NCBI GenBank assembly: GCA_965229935.1
Contig: CBDDKB010000002.1
Coordinates: 310,001 to 374,000 of the forward strand
Length of the DNA: 64,000 bases
Reading direction: 5' to 3'
Origin: SPJN01 sp965229935
GTDB lineage: Bacteria; Pseudomonadota; Alphaproteobacteria; SPJN01
A program made the translations under genes and the position numbers. The notes under the pieces were generated by a model. It ran no database searches and was not told the origin of the DNA. It saw only the letters and a list, made by a program, of their open reading frames with translations. Shown in pieces: positions 43,353 to 51,541 of this stretch (the first letter of the stretch is position 1; each line of letters opens with the position of its first letter).

Positions 43353-43934
43353 TCAGCCCTGATTGCCGCCGGGCACCCATTTTACGTCACCTGCACCACT
43401 TTTCAGATTGACCCAGCGGGAAGCGACAAACAACAGGTCAGACAATCGGTTCAGGTAGCGAATCGCCGCCTGATTGACGTCTTCAGGTGCCTGTTCGGCA
43501 AGCAAAGTAGCCTGCCGTTCGGCCCGCCTGACCACGGTGCGCGCCTGATGCAGATAGGCGGCGGCGGGATGACCGCCGGGCAGCACAAAACTATCAAGGG
43601 GGGCAAGTTCCCCATTCAGGCGATCAATATCGCTTTCCAGGCGGTCAACTTGCGCATCTGTCGTGCGCAAGGGTGTCCAGCCAAGGTCAGGGCTGTCAGG
43701 GGTGGCAAGGTCTGCGCCCAGATCGAACAGATCGTTCTGGATCATGCCCATCATCTCGTCCAATGGGGGCCAATCAGTCAGGTGAAGCCGTACAATACCC
43801 AATATGGCGTTGGCTTCATCACATGTGCCATAGGCATCAATGCGCGGGTCATGCTTTGCCACCCGGTCGCCTGTGGCAAGGGCGGTTGTGCCCTTATCCC
43901 CGGTCTTAGTGTAGATTTTCGTCAGCTTGACCAT
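43353..43934 (-). CDS. Cob(I)yrinic acid a,c-diamide adenosyltransferase, PduO type
   Basis: From ATG 43934 the protein is 193 residues. It carries the PduO-type ATP-binding motif TKTGDKGTTAL (about residues 8-18) and the later RAERQATLLAE and RYLNRLSDLLFVASRW segments. It transfers the adenosyl group from ATP to cobalamin, giving adenosylcobalamin, the cofactor of the class II ribonucleotide reductase encoded at 25664. It lies 23 bases after the twin-helix membrane protein gene and before etfB; this placement next to twin-helix and acyl-CoA genes is common in Alphaproteobacteria. Confidence 0.92.
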   Translation of the reverse strand: MVKLTKIYTKTGDKGTTALATGDRVAKHDPRIDAYGTCDEANAILGIVRLHLTDWPPLDEMMGMIQNDLFDLGADLATPDSPDLGWTPLRTTDAQVDRLESDIDRLNGELAPLDSFVLPGGHPAAAYLHQARTVVRRAERQATLLAEQAPEDVNQAAIRYLNRLSDLLFVASRWVNLKSGAGDVKWVPGGNQG

Positions 43935-43957
43935 ATGTCCCCGCAAAAAGCCTTGCT

Positions 43958-44155
43958 CTAAACACCCTTGATATAAAGCAGTGTCATCAACAGGACGACT
44001 GCAACAAACTGGGCGATGATGCGTAACCGCATCAACTTGTTGGAACGTGTCCGTGCCTCTGCATTATTGTTGAACATATTCAACACGCCAATACCCAACA
44101 CAATCAATGTGATGGCCATAGCAACGGGGATCAGATAATTAAGGGCGGTTTCCAT
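43958..44155 (-). CDS. Twin-helix membrane protein (HIG1-like)
   Basis: The 65-residue protein has two hydrophobic helices, about residues 5-27 and 45-62, joined by a polar loop (NNNAEARTRSNKLMRLR). This fits the bacterial twin transmembrane group related to the HIG1 domain that associates with respiratory complexes in mitochondria. Its ATG directly follows the acyl-CoA dehydrogenase stop. Function in bacteria is not settled. Confidence 0.82.
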   Translation of the reverse strand: METALNYLIPVAMAITLIVLGIGVLNMFNNNAEARTRSNKLMRLRIIAQFVAVVLLMTLLYIKGV

Positions 44156-45787
44156 CTAGTTATTACCTTCCAGAACACGGCGCGCAATGACTTGCGCCTG
44201 AATTTCAGCGGCCCCCTCGAATATATTCAGAATACGCGCGTCGGCGAGCAAGCGCGATGCGGCAAATTCCATGGAAAAGCCATTGCCGCCATGAATTTGC
44301 AGCGCATTGTCAGCATTGGCCCAGGCGATGCGCGCGCCCAAAAGCTTTGCCATGCCAGCCTCAAGATCACAGCGCTTGCCTTCATCCTTGGCGCGGGCCG
44401 CGAAATAGGTCAACTGACGGGCGATCATGGTTTCAACCGCCATCATGCACAGCTTATGCGCCACGCGGGGGAAGCCGAAAATCGCCTTGCCAAACTGTTT
44501 ACGGTCCAGCGCATAGGCAAGACCGTTTTCCATCGCCGCTTGGGCAACGCCAACGGCGCGGGCTGCGGTTTGAATGCGGGCGCTTTCAAACGTCCGCATC
44601 AATTGTTTGAAGCCTTGGCCCTGCTCACCGCCTAGCAGACCTGAGTCAGGCACAAAAAAGCCTTCAAAGCGCAGATCATATTCCTTCATGCCGCGATAGC
44701 CGATGACGCCGATTTCGCCGCCCTCCATGCCATCAGCGGGAAAGTCATTATCGTCGGTGCCGCGCGGCTTTTCACCCAACAACATGCTTAGGCCTTTATA
44801 GCCCGGTGCATCCGGATTGGTGCGAACCAGCATGGTCATCATATTGGCGCGGGCGGCATGGGTGATCCATGTCTTGTTGCCGGTCACTGACCAGCCGCCT
44901 TCGACCTTGTTGGCGCGGGTTTTCAAATTGGCAAGGTCGGACCCGGTGTCAGGTTCAGTAAAGACGGCGGTGGGCAAAATCTCACCGCTAGCGATCTTGG
45001 GCAGGTAATGTGCCTTTTGGTCGTCAGTGCCGCCGCCCAAAATCAGCTCTGCCGCAATTTCTGAGCGTGTGCCAAGCGAGCCTACGCCGATATAGCCGCG
45101 GCTGAGTTCTTCGGACACAACGCACATGGCCATTTTGCCAAGGCCTGCGCCGCCAAACTGTTCCGGGATGGTTAGGCCAAAGACGCCAAGGGCGCACATA
45201 TCGTCAACCACGTCCATGGGGATCAACTCGTCCCGCAAGTGCCAGCCATGGGCATAAGGCGCGACCTTATCGTCGGCAAAGCGGCGGAATTGCTGCTGCA
45301 CCATGCCCATCGTGTCATCAAGGGCGAGGGAGCCGAAATCGTGCCGCTCCAACGCGGGCGCAAGGTTGATCACCTTGTCAGGATATGTGCCTTCTGCAAT
45401 CAGCCGTTCAATCGCGCCTGTTTTAAAGGCGGCCAGGTCATCCTCTGTCAGGCCCAATTGATGGGGGCGGATCACCTCGTTCTGGCTCATCATCACGCCG
45501 TGGGCGAATTGATTGAGATACTCGCCAAAGCCGATCTCGAGCAGCAGCGCATCTGTTTCATTCAGGCTGGGCAGTCCTGTGGCCCAGTTATGAAGCTGGC
45601 GCAGACTTTCGGCATAGGTCGCAACCCAGGCAAAGCCGTGAATGGTGAATTGATTGGCGTCGATTGTTTTCGCACTTATGGTTCCTTCATCACCAAAGCG
45701 CGCAATCAGGGCCGCCCGCGCACGGGCCACATAGTCATCAACGGCGTTGAGCGCCGCTGCACAATCCTGCAAAAGCTGTGCGGTCAT
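44156..45787 (-). CDS. Acyl-CoA dehydrogenase, long alphaproteobacterial form
   Basis: The 543-residue flavoprotein has about 150 extra N-terminal residues, largely helical, before the dehydrogenase core. In the core, AVFTEPDTGSDLANLKTRA and VTGNKTWITHAARANMM are the FAD and substrate loops; QIHGGNGFSMEFAASRLLADARI is the C-terminal signature. It makes the first double bond in fatty acyl-CoA oxidation and passes electrons to EtfAB, encoded downstream. The gene sits three bases after the thiolase. Chain-length range is not evident. Confidence 0.92.
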   Translation of the reverse strand: MTAQLLQDCAAALNAVDDYVARARAALIARFGDEGTISAKTIDANQFTIHGFAWVATYAESLRQLHNWATGLPSLNETDALLLEIGFGEYLNQFAHGVMMSQNEVIRPHQLGLTEDDLAAFKTGAIERLIAEGTYPDKVINLAPALERHDFGSLALDDTMGMVQQQFRRFADDKVAPYAHGWHLRDELIPMDVVDDMCALGVFGLTIPEQFGGAGLGKMAMCVVSEELSRGYIGVGSLGTRSEIAAELILGGGTDDQKAHYLPKIASGEILPTAVFTEPDTGSDLANLKTRANKVEGGWSVTGNKTWITHAARANMMTMLVRTNPDAPGYKGLSMLLGEKPRGTDDNDFPADGMEGGEIGVIGYRGMKEYDLRFEGFFVPDSGLLGGEQGQGFKQLMRTFESARIQTAARAVGVAQAAMENGLAYALDRKQFGKAIFGFPRVAHKLCMMAVETMIARQLTYFAARAKDEGKRCDLEAGMAKLLGARIAWANADNALQIHGGNGFSMEFAASRLLADARILNIFEGAAEIQAQVIARRVLEGNN

Positions 45788-45790
45788 TTG

Positions 45791-46996
45791 TTAGACCCGC
45801 TCCAACACCATGGCGATACCTTGACCGACACCGATGCACATTGTGGTCAGTGCATATTTGCCGCCATTATGTTGCAGCTCACGCGCCGCAGTCATGACAA
45901 GCCGTGTGCCTGATGCGCCAAGCGGATGGCCCAACGCAATGGCGCCGCCATTAGGATTGATGCGCGGGTCATCATCCGCAACACCAAGTGAGCGGGTAAC
46001 GGCCAGCGCTTGGGCGGCAAATGCCTCGTTCAACTCAAGCACATCCATATCATCCATGGTCAGGCCAAGCCGACCGAGCAGACGATCGGTTGCGGGGGCA
46101 GGGCCGATGCCCATGACGCGCGGCAACACACCGATTGAGGTCATGGCCACAATGCGGGCAATGGGGGTGAGTGAGTGTTCTTTGATGGCGGCTTCAGATG
46201 CCACCAACGCGGCGGCGGCCCCATCATTCACGCCTGATGCGTTGCCAGCCGTGACCGTGCCGCCCTCGCGGAAGGGTGTCGGCAGCTTGGCTAGCTGTTC
46301 GAGTGTGGTTTCGGGCCGGGGGTGTTCGTCCCGGTCCACAATGATCGGATCTTTTTTCCGCTGCGGGATGGTGACGGGGACAATCTCCTCAGCCAGACGT
46401 CCGCTTTCCATTGCGCGGCCAGCCTTTTGCTGAGACCAATGGGCGAACTTGTCCTGATCGTCGCGGGACACCTGATAATCCTCTGCCACGTTCTCGGCAG
46501 TTTCGGGCATAGCCTCGGTGCCGAATTGTTTGTGCATGACGGGGTTGGGGAAACGCCAGCCAATCGTCGTGTCATACATTTTCACATTGCGGTCAAAGGC
46601 ATTGTTTGCCTTGGCCATCACATAGGGCGCGCGCGACATGCTTTCGACGCCGCCAGCCAAAATAAAGTCAGCCTCGTCCGCCTTAATCGCGCGGGCGGCC
46701 AAGCCAACAGATTCCATGCCTGAACCGCACAGCCGGTTCACGGTTGCACCCGGCACGTCGGGCGAAATGCCGGCAAGCAGCGCGCCCATGCGGGCGACAT
46801 TGCGATTGTCTTCGCCTGCCTGATTGGTATTGCCATAGATCACATCATCAAGGCGGCTGAAGTCAGCGCCCTTGTTGCGTTCCATCAATGCCTTCATCGG
46901 CACGGCGGCAAGATCGTCCGCGCGTACCGCAGACAAAGACCCGCCAAAGCGGCCAATGGCCGTCCGCGCGGTATCACAGATAAATGCGTCAGCCAT
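45791..46996 (-). CDS. Acetyl-CoA acyltransferase (thiolase), 3-oxoadipyl-CoA-thiolase-like
   Basis: The 401-residue protein has the three catalytic parts of thiolases: the nucleophile Cys in VNRLCGSGMESV (about residue 90), the His in NPNGGAIALGHPLGASGTR, and the second Cys in TMCIGVGQGIAMV. Sequence details such as MADAFICDTARTAIGRFGG resemble PcaF/PaaJ, the beta-ketoadipyl-CoA thiolases. Next to acyl-CoA dehydrogenase and etf genes it may instead serve fatty acid oxidation. No aromatic degradation genes are in the window, so substrate is open. Confidence 0.9.
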   Translation of the reverse strand: MADAFICDTARTAIGRFGGSLSAVRADDLAAVPMKALMERNKGADFSRLDDVIYGNTNQAGEDNRNVARMGALLAGISPDVPGATVNRLCGSGMESVGLAARAIKADEADFILAGGVESMSRAPYVMAKANNAFDRNVKMYDTTIGWRFPNPVMHKQFGTEAMPETAENVAEDYQVSRDDQDKFAHWSQQKAGRAMESGRLAEEIVPVTIPQRKKDPIIVDRDEHPRPETTLEQLAKLPTPFREGGTVTAGNASGVNDGAAAALVASEAAIKEHSLTPIARIVAMTSIGVLPRVMGIGPAPATDRLLGRLGLTMDDMDVLELNEAFAAQALAVTRSLGVADDDPRINPNGGAIALGHPLGASGTRLVMTAARELQHNGGKYALTTMCIGVGQGIAMVLERV

Positions 46997-47024
46997 TGGC
47001 TTTCTCCTTTAAATCGTAAAAGCG

Positions 47025-47999
47025 TTACGCGACCATGCCGCCAAGGCGGGCCTGAATCAGCTCTTCCGCTTCGGACATGATGCCGTCAATCAATTGCTTA
47101 CAGGTCGGGATGTCATCAATGATGCCTTGGACCAGACCTGCAGTCCAAATGCCGAAATCAGTATCGCCATCCTCAAACACTTTGCGGCCACGGACGCCTG
47201 CAACCAAATCCTTGATGTCTTCGAATTGGGCATTGCCGCGCTTTTCAATATCAACCACCTGGGCCGATACTTCGTTCTTGGCAACGCGGGCGGTGTTGTG
47301 CAGCGTGCGGAAAATCAGGTTGGTTGACCGTTCGTCATTTTCAACCATTTTCAGCTTCACATTATTATGAACCGGGGCTTCTTGTGTGCACATAAAGCGT
47401 GTGCCCATATTGATCCCCTCTGCCCCAAGGGCGAGGGCGGCAACAAGGCCGCGCCCATCACCAAAACCGCCTGAGGCGATCATGGGAATGGAAACCTTGT
47501 TGGCAGCGGCGGGGATCAGGATCAGGCCGGGAATGTCATCTTCGCCCGGATGGCCTGCACATTCAAACCCGTCGATAGAGATGGCGTCGGCACCGATTTT
47601 TTCTGCTTTAACAGCGTGACGAACGGCGGTGCATTTGTGAATGACCTTCACGCCAGCCTCTTTAAAGACGGCGATATGTTCAGCGGGATTGTTGCCTGCG
47701 GTTTCAACAATCTTGATGCCTGCATCAATGATAGCAGAGCGATATTCCGCATAAGGGGGCGGGTTGATGGCAGGCAGGAAGGTCAGGTTCACACCAAAGG
47801 GCTGGTCTGTCATGTCCTTGGTGCGAGCGATTTCTTTGGAGAGGTCCTCAGGCGTCGGCTGTGTCAGCGCGGTCAACAGGCCCAAACCGCCTGCGTTTGA
47901 GACGGCGGAGACAAGCTCTGCCCGGCCCACCCATTGCATGCCGCCCTGCACGATGGGGTATTTGATGCCGAATTCCTTGGTGAAACGTGTTTCGATCAT
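47025..47999 (-). CDS. Nitronate monooxygenase family protein (NMO class)
   Basis: The 324-residue FMN-binding TIM barrel has IVQGGMQWVGRAELVSAVSNAGGLG at the start and FECAGHPGEDD and ASGGFGDGRGLVAALALGAEGINMGT further on. These are the usual motifs of nitronate monooxygenase and related 2-nitropropane dioxygenases. The enzymes oxidise nitronates with O2; many bacterial members are likely to have other natural roles. It is first of the acyl-CoA gene run, 28 bases ahead of the thiolase, a pairing found in other Alphaproteobacteria, which hints at lipid or acyl-CoA metabolism. Confidence 0.9.
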   Translation of the reverse strand: MIETRFTKEFGIKYPIVQGGMQWVGRAELVSAVSNAGGLGLLTALTQPTPEDLSKEIARTKDMTDQPFGVNLTFLPAINPPPYAEYRSAIIDAGIKIVETAGNNPAEHIAVFKEAGVKVIHKCTAVRHAVKAEKIGADAISIDGFECAGHPGEDDIPGLILIPAAANKVSIPMIASGGFGDGRGLVAALALGAEGINMGTRFMCTQEAPVHNNVKLKMVENDERSTNLIFRTLHNTARVAKNEVSAQVVDIEKRGNAQFEDIKDLVAGVRGRKVFEDGDTDFGIWTAGLVQGIIDDIPTCKQLIDGIMSEAEELIQARLGGMVA

Positions 48000-48044
48000 G
48001 GGAAGGTTCCTCTTTAGATTAGGTCGAAATAGCAGTGGGCGGGA

Positions 48045-48923
48045 TTATGAGGATTTGGCGAGCCTGTTCAAGGCTTCTTCCATGATCTTGTTCCGGTCCC
48101 AACCAGATTGACGGAGGGTCAGCAAAGCCACGTCATCTGCCCGTTTGGCAAGACGGCGGCCCTGATCGTCCACAATCAACCCGTGATGGGCATATTTAGG
48201 GGCCGGTAGATCAAGTAATGCCTGTAACAGGCGGTGCAGGCCCGTTGCCTCGAAAATATCCTGTCCACGTGTGACGAGCGTGATTCCATCTGCGGCGTCA
48301 TCCACAACAACCGCCAAATTATAGGACGTGCCGATATCCTTGCGCGCCAGCACAACATCGTCGATCGCACCATAATCCACTTGGTATGTGGCAGGTCTAT
48401 AGGCCAATTCTTCAAATTGCAGAGGGCCCGCCATATCAGCAGCTTCTTTGGTGTTGAGGCGCAGGGCATAGGGCTCTGCCGCCATGCGGGCTTGGCGCTC
48501 ATCCTCTGACAGGTGCCTGCATGTGCCGGGGTAGAAATTGCCATCAGGGCCGTGTGGCGCAGTGACGGAACGGGCAATATCCTTCCGCGTACAAAAACAG
48601 GGATAGAGCAAGCCCCGGTCCTGCAATTGCCTGAGCGCCGCCTGATAGGCTGGCATGCGTGTCGATTGGGCCGGGGTTTCGCGGTCTGGTGTTAGCTCAA
48701 GGAAAGCCAGATCTTCGCGGATCGCGTCATAAAATTCCGGGCGGCAGCGCGTATGGTCGGTATCTTCGATCCTGAGCAGATAGGTGCCATCCGTGGCGTG
48801 GGCGCATTGCTGCACAAATAAGGCCGAATAGGCATGGCCCAGATGTAATCGCCCGGTGGGAGAGGGGGCAAAGCGCGTGACTTGCGGCGGCAGGTCCAGA
48901 ATTGATTTTGGCAGGCTCATCAT
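48045..48923 (-). CDS. gluQ: Glutamyl-Q tRNA(Asp) synthetase
   Basis: The enzyme (about 292 residues from ATG 48923; ATG 48920 is the alternative) is a shortened glutamyl-tRNA synthetase. It has RFAPSPTGRLHLGHAYSAL (HIGH motif as HLGH) and near its end DDQGRRLAKRAD in place of KMSKS, and lacks the anticodon-binding domain. It attaches glutamate to queuosine at position 34 of tRNA-Asp. The cysteines in YPCFCTRKD with CRH nearby fit the zinc site. The frame runs upstream to 48998, which would overlap the divergent glycosylase gene, so the shorter start was taken. Confidence 0.92.
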   Translation of the reverse strand: MMSLPKSILDLPPQVTRFAPSPTGRLHLGHAYSALFVQQCAHATDGTYLLRIEDTDHTRCRPEFYDAIREDLAFLELTPDRETPAQSTRMPAYQAALRQLQDRGLLYPCFCTRKDIARSVTAPHGPDGNFYPGTCRHLSEDERQARMAAEPYALRLNTKEAADMAGPLQFEELAYRPATYQVDYGAIDDVVLARKDIGTSYNLAVVVDDAADGITLVTRGQDIFEATGLHRLLQALLDLPAPKYAHHGLIVDDQGRRLAKRADDVALLTLRQSGWDRNKIMEEALNRLAKSS

Positions 48924-48973
48924 TGTGGGGGGCAGCAAAACACCATAATGTCCATTTTTACAAGGGGGATGAG

Positions 48974-49630
48974 ATGCCACAAATACCTGAGCCGCCACGA
49001 CGCTTTAAAACAGACGCAGATTTGAAGCCGGGCCTTGTTTGGCTTTCGGGGCAGCATACAATGTTTGATAAGGCGCTGCAGGAGACGGGCGGCGTGCAAT
49101 TGCGCCTGCGTCCGGGCGGCTTTTCCGCCCTTGTGGGGATGATTGTCCACCAGCAAGTGTCACTGGCTGCTGCGGCCTCCATCCTTAAAAAAGTCAGGGC
49201 AGGGGTGCGCCCCATGACACCTGAACGGGTGCTTGAGCTGACTGAGGATGAGTTGCGGGCCTGCGGACTTAGCCGGCCCAAAATCAAAAGCCTGCGCGGC
49301 ATGTCTGCTATGCTGGTCAGGGGGGAGGTACGGCTGGGTGGACTTCAGCGTAAGTCGGATGATGATGCGCGCGCGGCGCTTGTGTCCCTGCCCGGGATTG
49401 GCCCCTGGACGGCTGAGGTTTATTTGCTGTCCTGTTTGGGGCGGCCTGATGCCTTCCCCGACAATGATGTGGGCCTGCAGGAATCGGTACGCCTGTTGAC
49501 GGGGGACCGTCCCTCCACCAAGGAACTGGCCGCAATGGCAGAAGACTGGCGACCTTGGCGCGGCGTCGCGGCGCGGGTGTTATGGACCTATATCAATCAT
49601 GTCCGCTCCAAGGACTATCAGTCAGCCTAA
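48974..49630 (+). CDS. alkA: DNA-3-methyladenine glycosylase II (AlkA-type HhH-GPD)
   Basis: From ATG 48974 (GGGGG ribosome site close upstream) the protein is 218 residues. It has the helix-hairpin-helix and GPD motif: LVSLPGIGPWTAEVYLLSCLG then the catalytic Asp in DAFPDNDVGLQ. HQQVSLAAAASILKK earlier is the usual AlkA block. It removes alkylated bases from DNA by base excision. The short length indicates the Mag/AlkA core without an Ada-like domain. It diverges from gluQ, 50 bases apart. Confidence 0.9.
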   Translation: MPQIPEPPRRFKTDADLKPGLVWLSGQHTMFDKALQETGGVQLRLRPGGFSALVGMIVHQQVSLAAAASILKKVRAGVRPMTPERVLELTEDELRACGLSRPKIKSLRGMSAMLVRGEVRLGGLQRKSDDDARAALVSLPGIGPWTAEVYLLSCLGRPDAFPDNDVGLQESVRLLTGDRPSTKELAAMAEDWRPWRGVAARVLWTYINHVRSKDYQSA

Positions 49631-49644
49631 AACCACGCCCTACC

Positions 49645-49755
49645 AGATGATGCGGTCAGGCCACAAAAAAATGCATCATCTTGTGGACTTTTTCTGAAGA
49701 TTGACTAAATTCGGTAACATGTTCGGGTTAGAGCTTACCTCGTTACCGCTCTAAC
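49645..49755. other. Two interleaved inverted-repeat pairs in the leader of the HNH gene
   Basis: Four pairs of complementary arms lie here in an interlocking order. Pair A is AGATGATGC (49645-49653) with GCATCATCT (49673-49681); pair B is CCACAA (49661-49666) with TTGTGG (49681-49686), followed by a T-run as in a terminator. Pair C is CGGTAAC (49712-49718) with GTTACCG (49742-49748); pair D is GTTAGAGC (49727-49734) with GCTCTAAC (49748-49755). In each half the second left arm falls between the arms of the first, so the pairs either compete or form a pseudoknot. Part B may simply terminate alkA. Structure in RNA is a guess from base pairing. Confidence 0.4.
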
Positions 49756-49777
49756 ACACTGCCAAAGGGAGACCCCG

Positions 49778-50338
49778 ATGGACGTCGCGTTACCGCGTCT
49801 GGAACAATGTCACGCCTTAGTGCTCAATGCCGATTACAAGCCATTGAGCTATTATCCCTTGTCCTTGTGGCCCTGGCAGGAAGCTGTCAAATCGGTCTTT
49901 TTGGACAGGGTGAATGTTCTTGCCGAATATGAAAAGACGGTCGCAAGCCCCAGCTTTGAAATGAGGCTGCCTTCCGTCATCTCTCTGAAATCTTATGTAA
50001 AGCCGGCCCGTGTGCCGGCTTTTACGCGTTTTAACCTGTTTTTGCGCGATCGGTTCCAATGCCAGTATTGCGGCAGCGGGCAGGATTTAACCTTTGATCA
50101 TGTCATTCCACGCTCAAAAGGCGGGGTCACAAGCTGGGAAAATATCACAACCGCCTGCGCGCCGTGCAATTTGAAAAAGGGCGGGCGCATGCCGCAAGAG
50201 GCACAGATGATCCCGCGTCAAAAGCCCTATCGTCCGGGCATGATGCAGCTGCATAATAATGGGCGCAAATTCCCGCCCAACTATCTGCATGAAAGCTGGT
50301 ACGACTTCCTTTACTGGGATATCGAGCTGGAGAAATAA
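49778..50338 (+). CDS. HNH endonuclease
   Basis: The 186-residue protein has an HNH domain in residues 88-140: CQYCGSGQDLTFDHVIPRSKGG, WENITTACAPCNLKKGG. The DH pair carries the catalytic His and the two CxxC pairs bind structural zinc. The N-terminal 85 residues are alpha/beta with LVLNADYKPLSYYPLSLWPW, typical of a widely conserved bacterial group. Its cellular role is unknown; no restriction or phage genes adjoin it. A leader of about 150 bases with inverted repeats precedes it. It converges with the lipid kinase gene, abutting at the stops. Confidence 0.9.
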   Translation: MDVALPRLEQCHALVLNADYKPLSYYPLSLWPWQEAVKSVFLDRVNVLAEYEKTVASPSFEMRLPSVISLKSYVKPARVPAFTRFNLFLRDRFQCQYCGSGQDLTFDHVIPRSKGGVTSWENITTACAPCNLKKGGRMPQEAQMIPRQKPYRPGMMQLHNNGRKFPPNYLHESWYDFLYWDIELEK

Positions 50339-51232
50339 TTACCCAGCAGGCCAGACAAGCCCAACCTGTTGATCGGTCATGGCGATAGACAGCGGCAGCG
50401 TGCCTGCATCATCGCCATCCACCTGCACCGGGTCGGCATGGTCGCTGTCAATCTCAACCCGGTTGGCCTTGCGGATCACAATAGGCGGCTGATGATCAAG
50501 GCGGCTTGTCAGGATGCCCCACGCATATTGCAAGAGCGCGATCAGGCCGCCCTTCATAAACATCACGACATAAAGCCCGTCTTGTTCAAGCCCCGCATCG
50601 GGCGCGATGGTGAAGGGGCCGCCATATTTACGGGCGCGTGTGACGATGACGGTGACGGGCTCAAAAACCTCAGCCCCGCTATCAAGGCGCACGCGATATT
50701 TTAACTTGCCCGAAAAATAAAGGTTCAGCGCCTTTGCCCCGCTGACAATATAGGCGAGGGGGCCGATCTTGTCCTTCACCTTGCTGTCAACACCCGCAAC
50801 CGCATAGGCATCAAGCCCGACACTGGCCATCAACATAAAGGCGCGATTATTGGCGCGCGCCAGCCGGACAGGGCGGACCTTTCCGGTTAGAATAGCCTTG
50901 GCACGGGCCTTGAACCCCTTGGGGTAGGCTAGTTCATGCGCCAGCACATTGGCGGTGCCAAAGGGGGCAAAACCGATGGGGGGGCTGTCTTCGGTCAGCC
51001 CATTCAACACCTCGTTCACGGTGCCATCGCCGCCTGCCACAATCAGCCGATGGGCCGCGTCTGCGGCGTCCGACCCGGCAAGGTCAGTGGCGTGGCCTGC
51101 CTGTTCGGTCTTGGCCAAGGTGACGGTGAAATCATGATCCTGCGCAAGGTCTACCAGCGCATCAAGCTTGTCGCGATGCCGCCCGCCTGCCTTGGGGTTA
51201 TAGATCAGGTAAAGCGACTTCGGATGAGACAT
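50339..51232 (-). CDS. Diacylglycerol/lipid kinase family protein (YegS/DagK type)
   Basis: The 297-residue protein opens LIYNPKAGGRHRDKLD, then has GGDGTVNEVLNGL (about residue 68) and PLGTAN-like GFAPFGTANVLA, the nucleotide and catalytic motifs of diacylglycerol kinase-type lipid kinases. The C-terminal beta domain ends with VEIDSDHADPVQVDGDDAG. It would phosphorylate a membrane lipid with ATP. The actual lipid is unknown. It sits nine bases after the DUF3253 gene and so is probably co-transcribed with argG. Confidence 0.88.
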   Translation of the reverse strand: MSHPKSLYLIYNPKAGGRHRDKLDALVDLAQDHDFTVTLAKTEQAGHATDLAGSDAADAAHRLIVAGGDGTVNEVLNGLTEDSPPIGFAPFGTANVLAHELAYPKGFKARAKAILTGKVRPVRLARANNRAFMLMASVGLDAYAVAGVDSKVKDKIGPLAYIVSGAKALNLYFSGKLKYRVRLDSGAEVFEPVTVIVTRARKYGGPFTIAPDAGLEQDGLYVVMFMKGGLIALLQYAWGILTSRLDHQPPIVIRKANRVEIDSDHADPVQVDGDDAGTLPLSIAMTDQQVGLVWPAG

Positions 51233-51241
51233 GGGAGTAGC

Positions 51242-51541
51242 CTAGTCTGTTTGCGCGAGGCGTAGAACCACAAGCCCCTTGATCGGGGCATGGGGATCTA
51301 CGGGTTGTCCCTTCCGCAATATCTCAATCGCCCCGGTGCGGGCAAGGAATTTCGCCTGCTGACGGACCGCCATCATGTAGCGGCGCCACAAATCGGGCGG
51401 GTCTTTTTTGGTGCGACGGGCATCAGCCAAAAATTCAGCGACCGCCTTGGGCTGCGCCTTATTGTCGGGCGCAGCTTCAAGGACAGTCAAAATAGCCTCT
51501 GCCACCGGGTCAAGCTGGTCTTGTGTGTCGTCGCTCATCAC
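51242..51541 (-). CDS. DUF3253 family small protein
   Basis: The 99-residue protein fits the DUF3253 pattern: helical AVAEFLADARR, then DLWRRYMMAVRQQAKFLARTG and the C-terminal RKGQPVDPHAPIKGLVVLRL. The layout suggests a winged-helix-like fold. Its function is unknown. The ATG overlaps the argG stop (ATGA), and the lipid kinase gene follows, so it is made with both. Confidence 0.78.
   Translation of the reverse strand: MMSDDTQDQLDPVAEAILTVLEAAPDNKAQPKAVAEFLADARRTKKDPPDLWRRYMMAVRQQAKFLARTGAIEILRKGQPVDPHAPIKGLVVLRLAQTD

Noticed and set aside
43194..43961. 255-codon open frame antisense to the PduO gene and etf leader
   Set aside because: The minus strand encodes a clear adenosyltransferase here and the plus-strand product is low in recognisable sequence.
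45239..45913. 224-codon open frame antisense to the acyl-CoA dehydrogenase and thiolase
   Set aside because: Both overlapped genes are well supported; no ribosome site or family match for the antisense frame.
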